Source: Propionibacteriaceae bacterium (lineage in GTDB: Bacteria > Actinomycetota > Actinomycetes > Propionibacteriales > Propionibacteriaceae). Taken from it: a stretch of 5,751 bases of DNA. How positions within the stretch are numbered: the first letter of the stretch is position 1; each line of letters opens with the position of its first letter. The notes beneath the pieces are model-generated. The model did no database searches. It saw nothing but the letters and a program-made list of their open reading frames with translations, and was not told the DNA's origin. Position numbers and translations under genes: made by a program. The stretch is taken from NCBI GenBank assembly GCA_030544185.1, contig JAUNRO010000082.1, positions 5,393 to 11,143 on the forward strand, read 5' to 3'. Positions 1 to 5,751 of this stretch are shown piece by piece.

Positions 1-653
1 GCGCTCCGGCATCCGTTCCCAGAACGTCGAATAGGCCAGCAGCGACGCCCGGTCCGGCGGCGGAAACACCCCCAGCGGGTCGGCGAGCGGCCGCAGGTCG
101 TGCACGTCGTTGAGGAACATCGGCTGCCACATCGGCGTCGCGAACCAGTCCCGGCCGCCATCCGCGTGTTCACCGTGTCGATCACGGTCCAGATGTCGCC
201 GATCTCGTGACTCCAGCCCAGCGCATCGAGCCCATACTCGACCACCAGCCGGTTGGACCGCATGCTCAGCCCCGCCCCCGCCTTGGTCCCCTGCACCACC
301 CGCGTGGTGAACCGCTCGGCGACCTCGGGCTTGGCGAGATCCGCCAGCGACGACACCAGCTCCGCCGGCACATAGCCCGGCACGGCCCAGAAGAACAGCC
401 CGCCGACATAGAGCGGTGCGACCTCGGTCACGACCTCGCGGATCTGTTCCCAATAGACCTCGTGACCGTGCGGCAGCCAGGCGTCGGCGAAGAGATCCTG
501 CTCGCCGCGGGCCAGCTGGGGATACATCTCGGGGTGTGCCCCTTCGACGACGCGGACCTCATGGCCCAGGCGCACCAGCACCTCCTCCACCACCGCGGCA
601 GCAACCTGATGGAAGGACTCGTCGATGCGGCCCAGGACGATCGGTGTGCTCAT
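1..653 (-). pseudogene. OpuAC-type glycine betaine-binding protein, frameshifted and 3'-partial
   Basis: The product resembles the substrate-binding component of glycine betaine/proline ABC importers (OpuAC/ProX fold). From the ATG at 653 one frame reads 168 residues: an N-terminal lobe beginning IVLGRIDESF, the family hallmark DAWLPHGHEVYW (about residues 57-68), FFWAVPGYVP (87-96), QGTKAGAGL (121-129) and WSHEIGDIW (147-155). After GCC (155-153) family-like sequence continues only in another frame, starting DWFATPMWQPMF and running through DLRPLADPLGVF to the left edge, while the original frame turns into Arg/Cys-rich nonsense. One base, probably a G in the run at 150-152, appears to be missing. 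Trp residues suited to an aromatic betaine cage are present, but I cannot assign them individually. There is no signal peptide or lipobox: the protein starts at the mature domain. The gene lies 23 bp behind menD and probably shares its transcript. A GAGGTGG lies about 18 nt before the ATG, a long spacing. Family assignment is firm; true pseudogene versus sequencing error is open. Confidence 0.75.
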
Positions 654-676
654 GGCGCGATTGTGCCCGAGCCACC

Positions 677-2323
677 TCAACGGGTGAGCGCCGCCTCCGC
701 CGCGCGGGCGAGCCGGGCGGTCTGGGCGCGCCGGTCGTTCCGGGTGATCCGGACCTCGAGGATCTCGGTGCCCCGGATGGGTTCGGCGAGCGCCGCGTGC
801 AGGTCCGCGAGCGTCGCAATTTCGCGATGGCCCCAGCCGTACGCCGCAGCGAGCGGCCCGCACCGCACCCCCGTCGGCGTACCGAAAATGCGCTCGAACG
901 CCGCCTCGTGCTCCGGCGCGCCCTGCTCGAGGATGTGGAAGATCGACCCGCCGTCGTCGTTGACGACCACGATGCGCAGGTCGGGCCGGCGCTCGGTCGG
1001 CCCGATCAGCAGCCCGCCCACATCGTGCAGGAACGTCAGGTCACCGAGCAGCAGCGTCGTCGGGCCCTCGACGAGCGCGATCCCGGTCGCGGTGGCGATC
1101 AAGCCGTCGATGCCGGCGAGGCCACGATTGGCGTACGCCGGGGGCGCGATGGTGCGGACCGGCGCCAGGTCCAGGTCCCGGACGGGGTGGGAGGAACCGA
1201 TCACGAGCGCGTGCCCGTGGGCGGCGGTCGCGGCCCACACGGCGGCGGCGATGGCCAGCCCGTTGAGCGTGGCGGACTCGACGTCGAGCGCCGGGGCCAG
1301 CGCACGGTCGGCGTCCTGCCAGGCGGCGAGCCACTGTGGGTCGCCCGGTGCGGGGGCGACGGTGTCGGTGACCGCCGTGACCGCGAAACCGGGATCGGTC
1401 CAGCGCGCCCCGGCGGTGACGGCGATCAGCTCGACATCGGTGCGGGCCAGCAGCCGCGACACCGGCCGGGAGAGCGTGGGATGCCCGAACAGCAGCACCC
1501 GCTCGATCCGCCCGCCAAGCTCGGTGCCGAGCAGCAGCCGATAGCTCCGGATCGCCGGGGCCCGCCGGGCATTGCCGGAGGGCTCGGCGAGCAGCGGCAG
1601 CCCGGCGGCGTTCGCCACCGCCCACGCCCGGGCGCCCACCTCGCCCGGGCAGTCCCCGACGAGCACCACGGTCCGGGGCTCGTGTGCCTGTGTGGTGTCG
1701 CTCTCACAACACTGCTCGTCCACACCAGCTGCGCCACCGCGCCGCGCCACCACCGTCGGCCGCACCACGGGCCATTCCGCGTCATCGGGCGTCAGCGGTT
1801 CGTCGAACGCGAGGTTGAGCTGGACCGGCCCGGGGTCGCCGGTCCGGGTCCCCAGGGCCGCCGCCACCAGCCGCGACACCTGGAAGACCCAGGCCGCGAC
1901 ACCCCCCTCGGCGCCCGACACCTGGGCCGAGGCCCGCACGAAGCGGTCGAACAGCCCCGCCTGGTCGGTGACCTGGTTCGCCCCGCTGTGCAACGCCCGC
2001 ACGGGACGGTCGGCCGACAGCACGAGGAGCGAAATGCCGGCGTGCGAAGCCTCCATCACCGCGGGCAGCAGGTTGCCGACCGCGGTGCCGGAGGTGGTGA
2101 CGATCGGCACGACCGCCCCGGTGGCCTTGGCGAGCCCGAGCGCGAGGTAGGCCGCGGAGCGTTCGTCGATGCGCACGTGAAGCTCGAGCTTTCCCTGTTG
2201 GGCAAGGGATTCCCAGGTGAACGCCAAGGGCGCGGAGCGAGACCCCGGGCACAGCACGACGTGGCGGACGCCGAGCTCGATCAGCGCCGACGCCACCGCC
2301 CGCGCACATGCGGTGGCGCTCAT
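677..2323 (-). CDS. menD: 2-succinyl-5-enolpyruvyl-6-hydroxy-3-cyclohexene-1-carboxylate (SEPHCHC) synthase MenD
   Basis: This ThDP-dependent cytosolic enzyme decarboxylates 2-oxoglutarate and adds the succinyl-semialdehyde unit to isochorismate, the first committed menaquinone step. The protein is 548 residues, normal for MenD. Visible features in order: CPGSRSAPLAF (25-35, substrate Arg29), IDERSAAYLALGLAK with the ThDP-activating Glu54 (52-66), TTSGTAV (76-82), SADRP (103-107), GANQ (114-117), a central domain with a variable linker (about 190-216), SSHPVRD and YANRGLAGIDG with Arg382 and Arg400 (matching active-site arginines of E. coli MenD), then the ThDP/Mg segment GDLTFLHD (427-434) to NDDGGSIF (455-462). 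I chose the ATG at 2323 rather than the in-frame ATG at 2383, which would add 20 residues unlike the family. The chosen start overlaps the menC stop as ATGA and has GGAG 8 nt upstream. Odd: Gly96 and His281 stand where M. tuberculosis MenD has allosteric arginines, and its Tyr/Asn codon use differs slightly from neighbouring genes. Confidence 0.96.
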   Translation of the reverse strand: MSATACARAVASALIELGVRHVVLCPGSRSAPLAFTWESLAQQGKLELHVRIDERSAAYLALGLAKATGAVVPIVTTSGTAVGNLLPAVMEASHAGISLLVLSADRPVRALHSGANQVTDQAGLFDRFVRASAQVSGAEGGVAAWVFQVSRLVAAALGTRTGDPGPVQLNLAFDEPLTPDDAEWPVVRPTVVARRGGAAGVDEQCCESDTTQAHEPRTVVLVGDCPGEVGARAWAVANAAGLPLLAEPSGNARRAPAIRSYRLLLGTELGGRIERVLLFGHPTLSRPVSRLLARTDVELIAVTAGARWTDPGFAVTAVTDTVAPAPGDPQWLAAWQDADRALAPALDVESATLNGLAIAAAVWAATAAHGHALVIGSSHPVRDLDLAPVRTIAPPAYANRGLAGIDGLIATATGIALVEGPTTLLLGDLTFLHDVGGLLIGPTERRPDLRIVVVNDDGGSIFHILEQGAPEHEAAFERIFGTPTGVRCGPLAAAYGWGHREIATLADLHAALAEPIRGTEILEVRITRNDRRAQTARLARAAEAALTR

Positions 2324-3258
2324 CCGCGGGTCTCCGCCAGCCGATCGGCCCACAACGCGGTGTCCTCCGCCGATGCCGCACACCGCTCCAGGCGCTCCGG
2401 TTGGGCGTCGACCGTTCGCACCTCGATCGCACCGTCGACCGCGACGAGCGAGTCGGTGACCACATCGTCGGTGAGCAGCGCCCGGGTGTTCAGCCCGCAG
2501 GCATAGGGCAGCTCGGGCAGCGTGGCGGCGAGGGCGACGCCGGCGGCGAGCCCCACCGACGTCTCGAGCGCGGAGGACACGACGACCGGCAGGCCGAGCA
2601 GCTCCGCGAGCTCGAGGCAGCGCCGCACCCCGCCGAGGGGCTGCACCTTCAGCACCGCCACGTCAGCGGCCTCGAGCTCAGCCACCCGCTCGGGGTCGCC
2701 GGAGCGACGGATGGACTCGTCGGCGGCGATCGGCACCGAGATGCCGCGACGCAGCAGCTCGCGCCGCAGCCGCGCGAGGTCATCGACACCGGCCACCGGC
2801 TGCTCGGCATATTCGAGACCCAGCCGGCCCAGCTCTCGCAGCGCGCCGACCGCCTGGTCGAGCGACCAGCCGCCGTTGGCGTCCACCCGGACCGCGCCCC
2901 CCGGGCCGAGCGCGGAGCGGACCGCCTCGACGCGGGCGAGGTCATCGGCCAGCGACTGGCCCGGCTCGGCGACCTTCACCTTCGCGGTCGCGCACCCGGA
3001 CTCGGCCACGAGCGTCTGAGCCTGCTCGGGACCCACCGCCGGGATCGTGGCGTTCACCGGGATCCGGTCGCGCACCGGGGCGGGGAAGCCGACCTCCGCG
3101 GCCTCGACCGCCGCCGCCAGCCACGGCCGCAGCTCGGCCCCGTGATAGTCCAGGAACGGGCTCCATTCCCCCCAGCCCGCACAGCCCCGCCACAGCACGC
3201 CCTGGCGCCGGGTGATGCCGCGGAACCGGGTGCGCAGCGCGATGTCATAGACGAACAT
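2320..3258 (-). CDS. menC: o-Succinylbenzoate synthase MenC
   Basis: This enolase-superfamily enzyme dehydrates SHCHC to 2-succinylbenzoate in the cytosol. It has 312 residues, as expected for the compact actinobacterial form. All catalytic positions are visible: the KVK motif (Lys93, Lys95; one is the acid/base lysine), metal ligands Asp126 (VRVDANGGW), Glu152 (YAEQP) and Asp180 (AADES), and the second active-site lysine Lys204 (VLKVQPLGG). The N-terminal capping domain contains RTRFRGITRR and GWGEWSPF, which I recognise from actinobacterial MenC proteins. The superfamily also contains muconate-lactonizing enzymes and N-acylamino acid racemases, some with OSBS side activity, but the position next to menD and opposite menE makes OSBS the role by far most likely. 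The ATG at 3258 is preceded by AAAAGGGG with a 10-nt gap. The stop overlaps the menD start by 4 bp. It is the first gene of the left arm. Confidence 0.95.
   Translation of the reverse strand: MFVYDIALRTRFRGITRRQGVLWRGCAGWGEWSPFLDYHGAELRPWLAAAVEAAEVGFPAPVRDRIPVNATIPAVGPEQAQTLVAESGCATAKVKVAEPGQSLADDLARVEAVRSALGPGGAVRVDANGGWSLDQAVGALRELGRLGLEYAEQPVAGVDDLARLRRELLRRGISVPIAADESIRRSGDPERVAELEAADVAVLKVQPLGGVRRCLELAELLGLPVVVSSALETSVGLAAGVALAATLPELPYACGLNTRALLTDDVVTDSLVAVDGAIEVRTVDAQPERLERCAASAEDTALWADRLAETRG
2332..2335 (-). promoter_or_regulatory. menD ribosome binding site (GGAG)
   Basis: GGAG inside the 3' end of menC, 8 nt before the ATG at 2323. It supports that ATG over the upstream in-frame ATG at 2383 and fits coupled translation across the ATGA overlap with the menC stop. 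Confidence 0.6.
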
Positions 3259-3268
3259 CGGCGGTCAG

Positions 3269-3276
3269 CCCCTTTT
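3269..3276 (-). promoter_or_regulatory. menC ribosome binding site (AAAAGGGG)
   Basis: A purine run AAAAGGGG on the minus strand ends 10 nt before the menC ATG at 3258. It is the only Shine-Dalgarno-like stretch in the spacer on that strand. An ATG at 3282 lies further upstream but is out of frame with menC. Confidence 0.5.
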
Positions 3277-3289
3277 CGTTCATCTGTCG

Positions 3290-3295
3290 ATCCTA
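3290..3295 (-). promoter_or_regulatory. Candidate -10 element for menC-menD
   Basis: TAGGAT on the minus strand fits the TANNNT consensus of housekeeping actinobacterial promoters. A start about 7 nt downstream would fall near 3283 and give a leader of about 25 nt holding the AAAAGGGG site. No convincing -35 is visible at the usual distance, which lies inside menE. It shares the TA at 3294-3295 with the opposed element for menE. Confidence 0.35.
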
Positions 3296-3299
3296 GGGT
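3294..3299 (+). promoter_or_regulatory. Candidate -10 element for menE-menA, possibly leaderless
   Basis: TAGGGT fits TANNNT and ends 7 nt before the menE ATG at 3307. Transcription would then begin at or within a base of the start codon, giving a leaderless mRNA, a common arrangement in Actinomycetota. The alternative reading is that AGGGTG (3295-3300) is a Shine-Dalgarno site 6 nt from the ATG on a transcript starting further upstream. No clear -35 is seen. Confidence 0.35.
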
Positions 3300-3306
3300 G
3301 TGAGGC

Positions 3307-4446
3307 ATGACCCAGCTGCTCACCCTGCCTGCCGACGATCCCGGCCTCGACGCCGCCATCGGGCGGATGCTGGGCGGTGGCCCGCCGGTCGCTCCGCTGC
3401 CGGCGGAGCTCGCGGATCCCGTGGCCACGTTGGCGATGCTGCGACCCGACGAGCCGGTCGCCGAGCCCGACGCGGGGCTGATCGTGGCCACCTCGGGCTC
3501 GACGGGTGAGCCCAAGGGGGTCGTCCTGTCCCGCGCGGCGATCACCGCCGCGGCCGCCGCGACGCACGCCCGGCTGGGTGGGCCGGGGAACTGGACCCTG
3601 GCGCTGCCCGCGCACTATGTGGCCGGGGTGATGGTGATCGCCCGAGCCCTGACCTGCGGCGGGACGGTCTTTCGGGCCGCGGCCGACCTGAGCGATCTCC
3701 CACCCGCCGGCGCCGGGGAGCTCGAGCGCTCCTATCTGTCGCTGGTGCCCACTCAGCTGGTCCGGGCGCTCGCGCACCCGGAGCTGGTGGCCCGGCTGGT
3801 CGACTACGACGCGATCCTGCTGGGCGGGGCGGCCCTGGACCCGAGCGTGCTCGAGACCGCCCGCTCCGCCGGGCTGCGGATCGTGACGACCTATGGGATG
3901 TCCGAAACTTCGGGCGGCTGCGTCTATGACGGTCACCCGCTCGACGGCGTCGAGGTCCATCTCGCCGGCGACGGCCGGGTGTCGATCTCGGGGCCCGTGC
4001 TGTTCTCCGGCTATCGCCTGCGCCCCGATCTGACCGCCGAGGTGCTGATCGGTGACCGGTTGCGCACCCGCGACCGCGCCGTGTGGGACGGTGACCCGTG
4101 CGCAGGCGCCCGGCTGCACGTCATGGGGCGGATCGACGACATCGTGATCTCCGGCGGCGTCAACGTCGACCTCGCCGAGGTCGAGCAGGCGCTGCAGCAG
4201 ATCGACCCGCACGCCACCGCCGTCGGCGTACCCGATCCGGAATGGGGCACCCGCATCGTCGCCGCCCTGACCGTCCCGACCACGCTCGCCGACCTCCGCG
4301 AACGCCTGCCACATCTCGACGCGCCGGCCAGACCGCGCGGCGTGCTGAGACACCCCCACCTCCCCCTCACCTCCAGCGGCAAGATCGACCGGCAGGAGTT
4401 GGTGGCCTGGTGGGAGTCCGGGCCCGCGGAGAAAGAGGAGATGTGA
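3307..4446 (+). CDS. menE: o-Succinylbenzoate-CoA ligase MenE
   Basis: This ANL-superfamily (acyl-adenylate-forming) enzyme activates o-succinylbenzoate with ATP and then forms o-succinylbenzoyl-CoA in the cytosol. At 379 residues it is shorter than proteobacterial or Bacillus MenE but typical of my recollection of actinobacterial ones; the N-terminal subdomain is reduced and the P-loop begins near residue 62. Motifs in order: TSGSTGEPKG phosphate loop (62-71), PAHYVAGVMV (101-110), LLGGAALDPS (171-180), the adenine-binding segment TTYGMSETSGG (194-204), TRDRAVW with Asp256 as the likely ribose ligand (254-260), hinge GRIDDIVISGGVNVDLAEVE (274-293), and the C-terminal catalytic lysine Lys359 in LTSSGKIDRQEL. 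The ATG at 3307 is the only reasonable start; the protein begins directly at the conserved part. It is the first gene of the right arm, divergent from menC, and its TGA overlaps the menA GTG by 4 bp. Substrate choice rests on motif type plus context. Confidence 0.94.
   Translation: MTQLLTLPADDPGLDAAIGRMLGGGPPVAPLPAELADPVATLAMLRPDEPVAEPDAGLIVATSGSTGEPKGVVLSRAAITAAAAATHARLGGPGNWTLALPAHYVAGVMVIARALTCGGTVFRAAADLSDLPPAGAGELERSYLSLVPTQLVRALAHPELVARLVDYDAILLGGAALDPSVLETARSAGLRIVTTYGMSETSGGCVYDGHPLDGVEVHLAGDGRVSISGPVLFSGYRLRPDLTAEVLIGDRLRTRDRAVWDGDPCAGARLHVMGRIDDIVISGGVNVDLAEVEQALQQIDPHATAVGVPDPEWGTRIVAALTVPTTLADLRERLPHLDAPARPRGVLRHPHLPLTSSGKIDRQELVAWWESGPAEKEEM
4432..4440 (+). promoter_or_regulatory. 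menA ribosome binding site (AAAGAGGAG)
   Basis: Purine run AAAGAGGAG at the 3' end of menE, just 2 nt before the GTG at 4443 (about 4 nt if AAAGAGG pairs). The only other nearby in-frame candidate, GTG at 4461, would be about 20 nt away, so this site favours GTG 4443 although the spacing is tight. Confidence 0.5.
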
Positions 4447-5345
4447 GCGATTCCGCGTCTGTGTCGACCGGGGCGACGTTCGCCGACTGGCTCGAGGGGG
4501 CACGCCCCCGCACCTGGCCCGCGGCCCTGTCCCCGGTGCTCGCCGGCTCGGGTGTGGCCTGGTTCTTCGGCGGTTTCACCCTCGGCATGGCCGTGCTCTG
4601 CCTCGTGGTCGCCTTCGCCCTCCAGGTCGGGGTGAACTATGCCAACGACTATTCCGACGGGATCCGCGGCACCGACGCCGAACGGGTCGGGCCGATGCGC
4701 CTGGTCGGCTCCGGCGCGGCCGCCCCGAAGGTCGTCAAGGCCGCAGCCTTTGCCTGCTTCGCTGTGGCCGGGCTCGCCGGCCTGGCGCTGACGATCTGGT
4801 CCGGGCACTGGTGGTTCCTCGCCGTGGGCGCGGCGTGCATCGTGGCAGCATGGTTCTATACGGGCGGGACGCGGCCCTATGGCTATCTGGGCCTCGGCGA
4901 GATCTTCGTCTTCGTGTTCTTCGGGCTCGTCGCCGTGACGTTCACCGCGTTCGTGCAGCTCGGCGAGTGGACCCTCACCGCGCTCTGGGTCGCCTGCGCG
5001 ATCGGCTTCCTGGCCTGCGCGATCCTCGTCGCGAACAACCTGCGTGACATCGCGGGCGATACGCTCGCGAGGAAGCGTACGCTCGCGACGCGGCTCGGGG
5101 ATCCCGGCACCCGGGCGCTGTTTTCCGGGTTGCTCATCGCCACCGCCGTCGCGGTCGTGGGCGCGGCGGCGACGAGCACGGTGTGGGCGCTGCTGGGCCT
5201 GGTGTTCGTGCCCGTGGTCGTGCCGGCGCTGCTGGCGGTGATGCGCGGGGCGCTCGGGAAGGCCCTGATCGGCGTGCTCAAGTCCACCGGCATCGCCCAG
5301 CTCGTCTGCGCGGCCGGGCTGTTCGCAGGCTTCGTGCTCGGCTGA
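4443..5345 (+). CDS. menA: 1,4-Dihydroxy-2-naphthoate polyprenyltransferase MenA
   Basis: This UbiA-superfamily membrane enzyme transfers a polyprenyl chain to 1,4-dihydroxy-2-naphthoate with loss of CO2, giving demethylmenaquinone. The protein has 300 residues, normal for MenA. The N-terminus holds the MenA-typical WLEGARPRTWPAALSPVLAG (16-35). The first Asp-rich motif is NYANDYSDGIRGTD (65-78; Asn68, Asp69, Asp72, Asp78) and the second is NNLRDIAGDTLARKRTLATR (198-217; Asp202, Asp206); both should bind diphosphate through Mg. About eight or nine hydrophobic segments are visible, for example around 30-62, 98-118, 124-140, 152-172, 180-197, 228-245, 248-266 and 283-299. The start is GTG 4443, which forms a GTGA overlap with the menE stop and follows AAAGAGGAG. 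GTG 4461 is an alternative that removes six non-conserved residues. The ATG at 4441 is out of frame. menG and menB are absent from the window. Confidence 0.95.
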   Translation: MSDSASVSTGATFADWLEGARPRTWPAALSPVLAGSGVAWFFGGFTLGMAVLCLVVAFALQVGVNYANDYSDGIRGTDAERVGPMRLVGSGAAAPKVVKAAAFACFAVAGLAGLALTIWSGHWWFLAVGAACIVAAWFYTGGTRPYGYLGLGEIFVFVFFGLVAVTFTAFVQLGEWTLTALWVACAIGFLACAILVANNLRDIAGDTLARKRTLATRLGDPGTRALFSGLLIATAVAVVGAAATSTVWALLGLVFVPVVVPALLAVMRGALGKALIGVLKSTGIAQLVCAAGLFAGFVLG

Positions 5346-5352
5346 GCAAGCC

Positions 5353-5366
5353 GTTCCCCCGGGAAC
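5353..5366. terminator. Small hairpin between convergent genes, possible bidirectional terminator
   Basis: The inverted repeat GTTCC-CCCG-GGAAC sits almost exactly in the 22-bp gap between the menA stop (5345) and the stop of the opposing gene (5368). The stem is only 5 bp (6 if the loop is taken as 2 nt) and no T-run follows on either strand, so it is a weak intrinsic terminator at best. Its placement is the main argument. Confidence 0.3.
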
Positions 5367-5367
5367 C

Positions 5368-5751
5368 TCAGCTGGCCAGCGCCGCGGCCCCGGCGGTGCC
5401 CGGCGCCCGCCACGGCGTCGGCGAATCCCCCAGCCAGATGTCCACCCAGCCGGCCCCGCCGCCGCCGCCGAGCGGGGCATACACCGCAACGCGCGCCTGC
5501 TCCAGCCCCGCGACCGCCTCGGGGTCGACATCCGCAGCGATCAGCACCATGGCCTCGGCCCACGACCGGGCGTCGGCGACGCCGTCGGGATAGAGGTGGG
5601 CGCCGACGATGCGGCCCTCGGGGAGGTACGCCACGAACTGCGGCGCCTCGGCTGTCCGCTGCCCGAACCGGTGCCAGAACACCGCTCCCACGGCCACGGT
5701 GTGCTCCGGGACGGTCAGGCCCTCACGCAACAGCGCGGGCAACGCGGCCCG
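5368..5751 (-). CDS. Hypothetical protein, 5'-partial
   Basis: I do not recognise this protein. The frame is open from the right edge to the TGA at 5370-5368 and shows 127 residues. A TTG at 5742 could act as a start, but the frame continues upstream (RAA) to the edge, so the true N-terminus is probably outside the window. Coding character is supported by G/C-rich third positions and a balanced residue mix: AVGAVFWHRFGQRT, then QFVAYLPEGRIVGAHLYPDG, a probable helix DARSWAEAMVLIAADV, then RVAVYAPL, a five-glycine run from GCC/GCG-type codons, AGWVDIWLGDSPTPW and an Ala-rich tail. No transmembrane segment or signal peptide is visible in this part. The alternating strand/helix pattern suggests a small soluble alpha/beta domain, which is inference only. 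It converges on menA, so there is no operon link to the menaquinone genes. Confidence 0.6.
   Translation of the reverse strand, partial: RAALPALLREGLTVPEHTVAVGAVFWHRFGQRTAEAPQFVAYLPEGRIVGAHLYPDGVADARSWAEAMVLIAADVDPEAVAGLEQARVAVYAPLGGGGGAGWVDIWLGDSPTPWRAPGTAGAAALAS

Noticed and set aside
145..160. Programmed ribosomal frameshift as explanation for the OpuAC-type frame change
   Set aside because: No slippery heptamer or stimulatory hairpin is evident, and such frameshifting is not known for this family; a missing base is simpler.
207..1544. Plus-strand open frame of 445 codons
   Set aside because: Ser/Ala/Arg-rich low-complexity translation opposite the OpuAC-type gene and menD; a shadow.
1685..1735. 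Less GC-rich patch in menD with a 6-bp inverted repeat (GTGTGG/CCACAC) and a Cys-Cys pair
   Set aside because: It falls in the variable linker of MenD; the repeat is short with a 24-nt spacing and there are no flanking signs of insertion.
416..2506. Plus-strand open frame of 696 codons over the menD region
   Set aside because: Arg/Pro/Gly-rich composition with no recognisable motif; it is a GC-driven shadow of menD, whose minus-strand frame carries every MenD motif.
2308..3303. Plus-strand open frame of 331 codons opposite menC
   Set aside because: The minus-strand frame has all MenC catalytic residues; this frame has no domain signature.
3280..4503. Minus-strand open frame of 407 codons opposite menE
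   Set aside because: Gly/Arg/Asp/Gln-rich with no motif; shadow of menE.
5456..5472. GCC-type trinucleotide run
   Set aside because: It encodes a five-glycine linker in the hypothetical protein; short runs like this are common in GC-rich genomes.
4011..5531. Minus-strand open frame of 506 codons opposite menA
   Set aside because: Charged low-complexity translation spanning menA, the convergent gap and part of the next gene; MenA motifs sit in the plus frame.
1..5751. tRNA, rRNA, CRISPR array, insertion sequence or attachment site
   Set aside because: No cloverleaf, repeat-spacer pattern, transposase motif or terminal repeats were seen; nearly all of the window is coding.

Overview
The window is very GC-rich (roughly 70% by eye) with strong G/C preference at third codon positions. 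The proteins most resemble those of Actinomycetota: a short MenE, a MenC of about 310 residues, and a MenD close to the mycobacterial form as I recall it. I cannot name the genus.

Layout: two short gene arms diverge from a 48-bp spacer (3259-3306). The left arm is on the minus strand: menC (2320-3258), menD (677-2323), then after a 23-bp gap a glycine-betaine-binding-protein (OpuAC-type) gene that runs off the left edge (1-653) and carries an apparent single-base frameshift near 150-152. The right arm is on the plus strand: menE (3307-4446), then menA (4443-5345). A convergent minus-strand gene of unknown function (5368-5751, start outside the window) faces menA across 22 bp that hold a small hairpin. 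All intergenic gaps are shorter than 50 bp.

Together: MenD makes SEPHCHC from isochorismate and 2-oxoglutarate. After MenH (not here), MenC dehydrates SHCHC to o-succinylbenzoate and MenE activates it to o-succinylbenzoyl-CoA. MenB (not here) makes dihydroxynaphthoate after thioester hydrolysis, and MenA prenylates it at the membrane to demethylmenaquinone. The window thus holds four menaquinone steps; menF, menH, menB and the final methyltransferase are not in view. Both arms use 4-bp start/stop overlaps (ATGA for menC/menD, GTGA for menE/menA), which suggests translational coupling.

I do not see a new multi-gene system here. Points worth a second look are the leaderless-looking, frameshifted osmolyte-binding protein at the end of the menCD arm, apparent loss of two of three allosteric arginines in MenD, overlapping opposed -10-like elements in the shared spacer, and an unexpected preference for the Tyr codon TAT.
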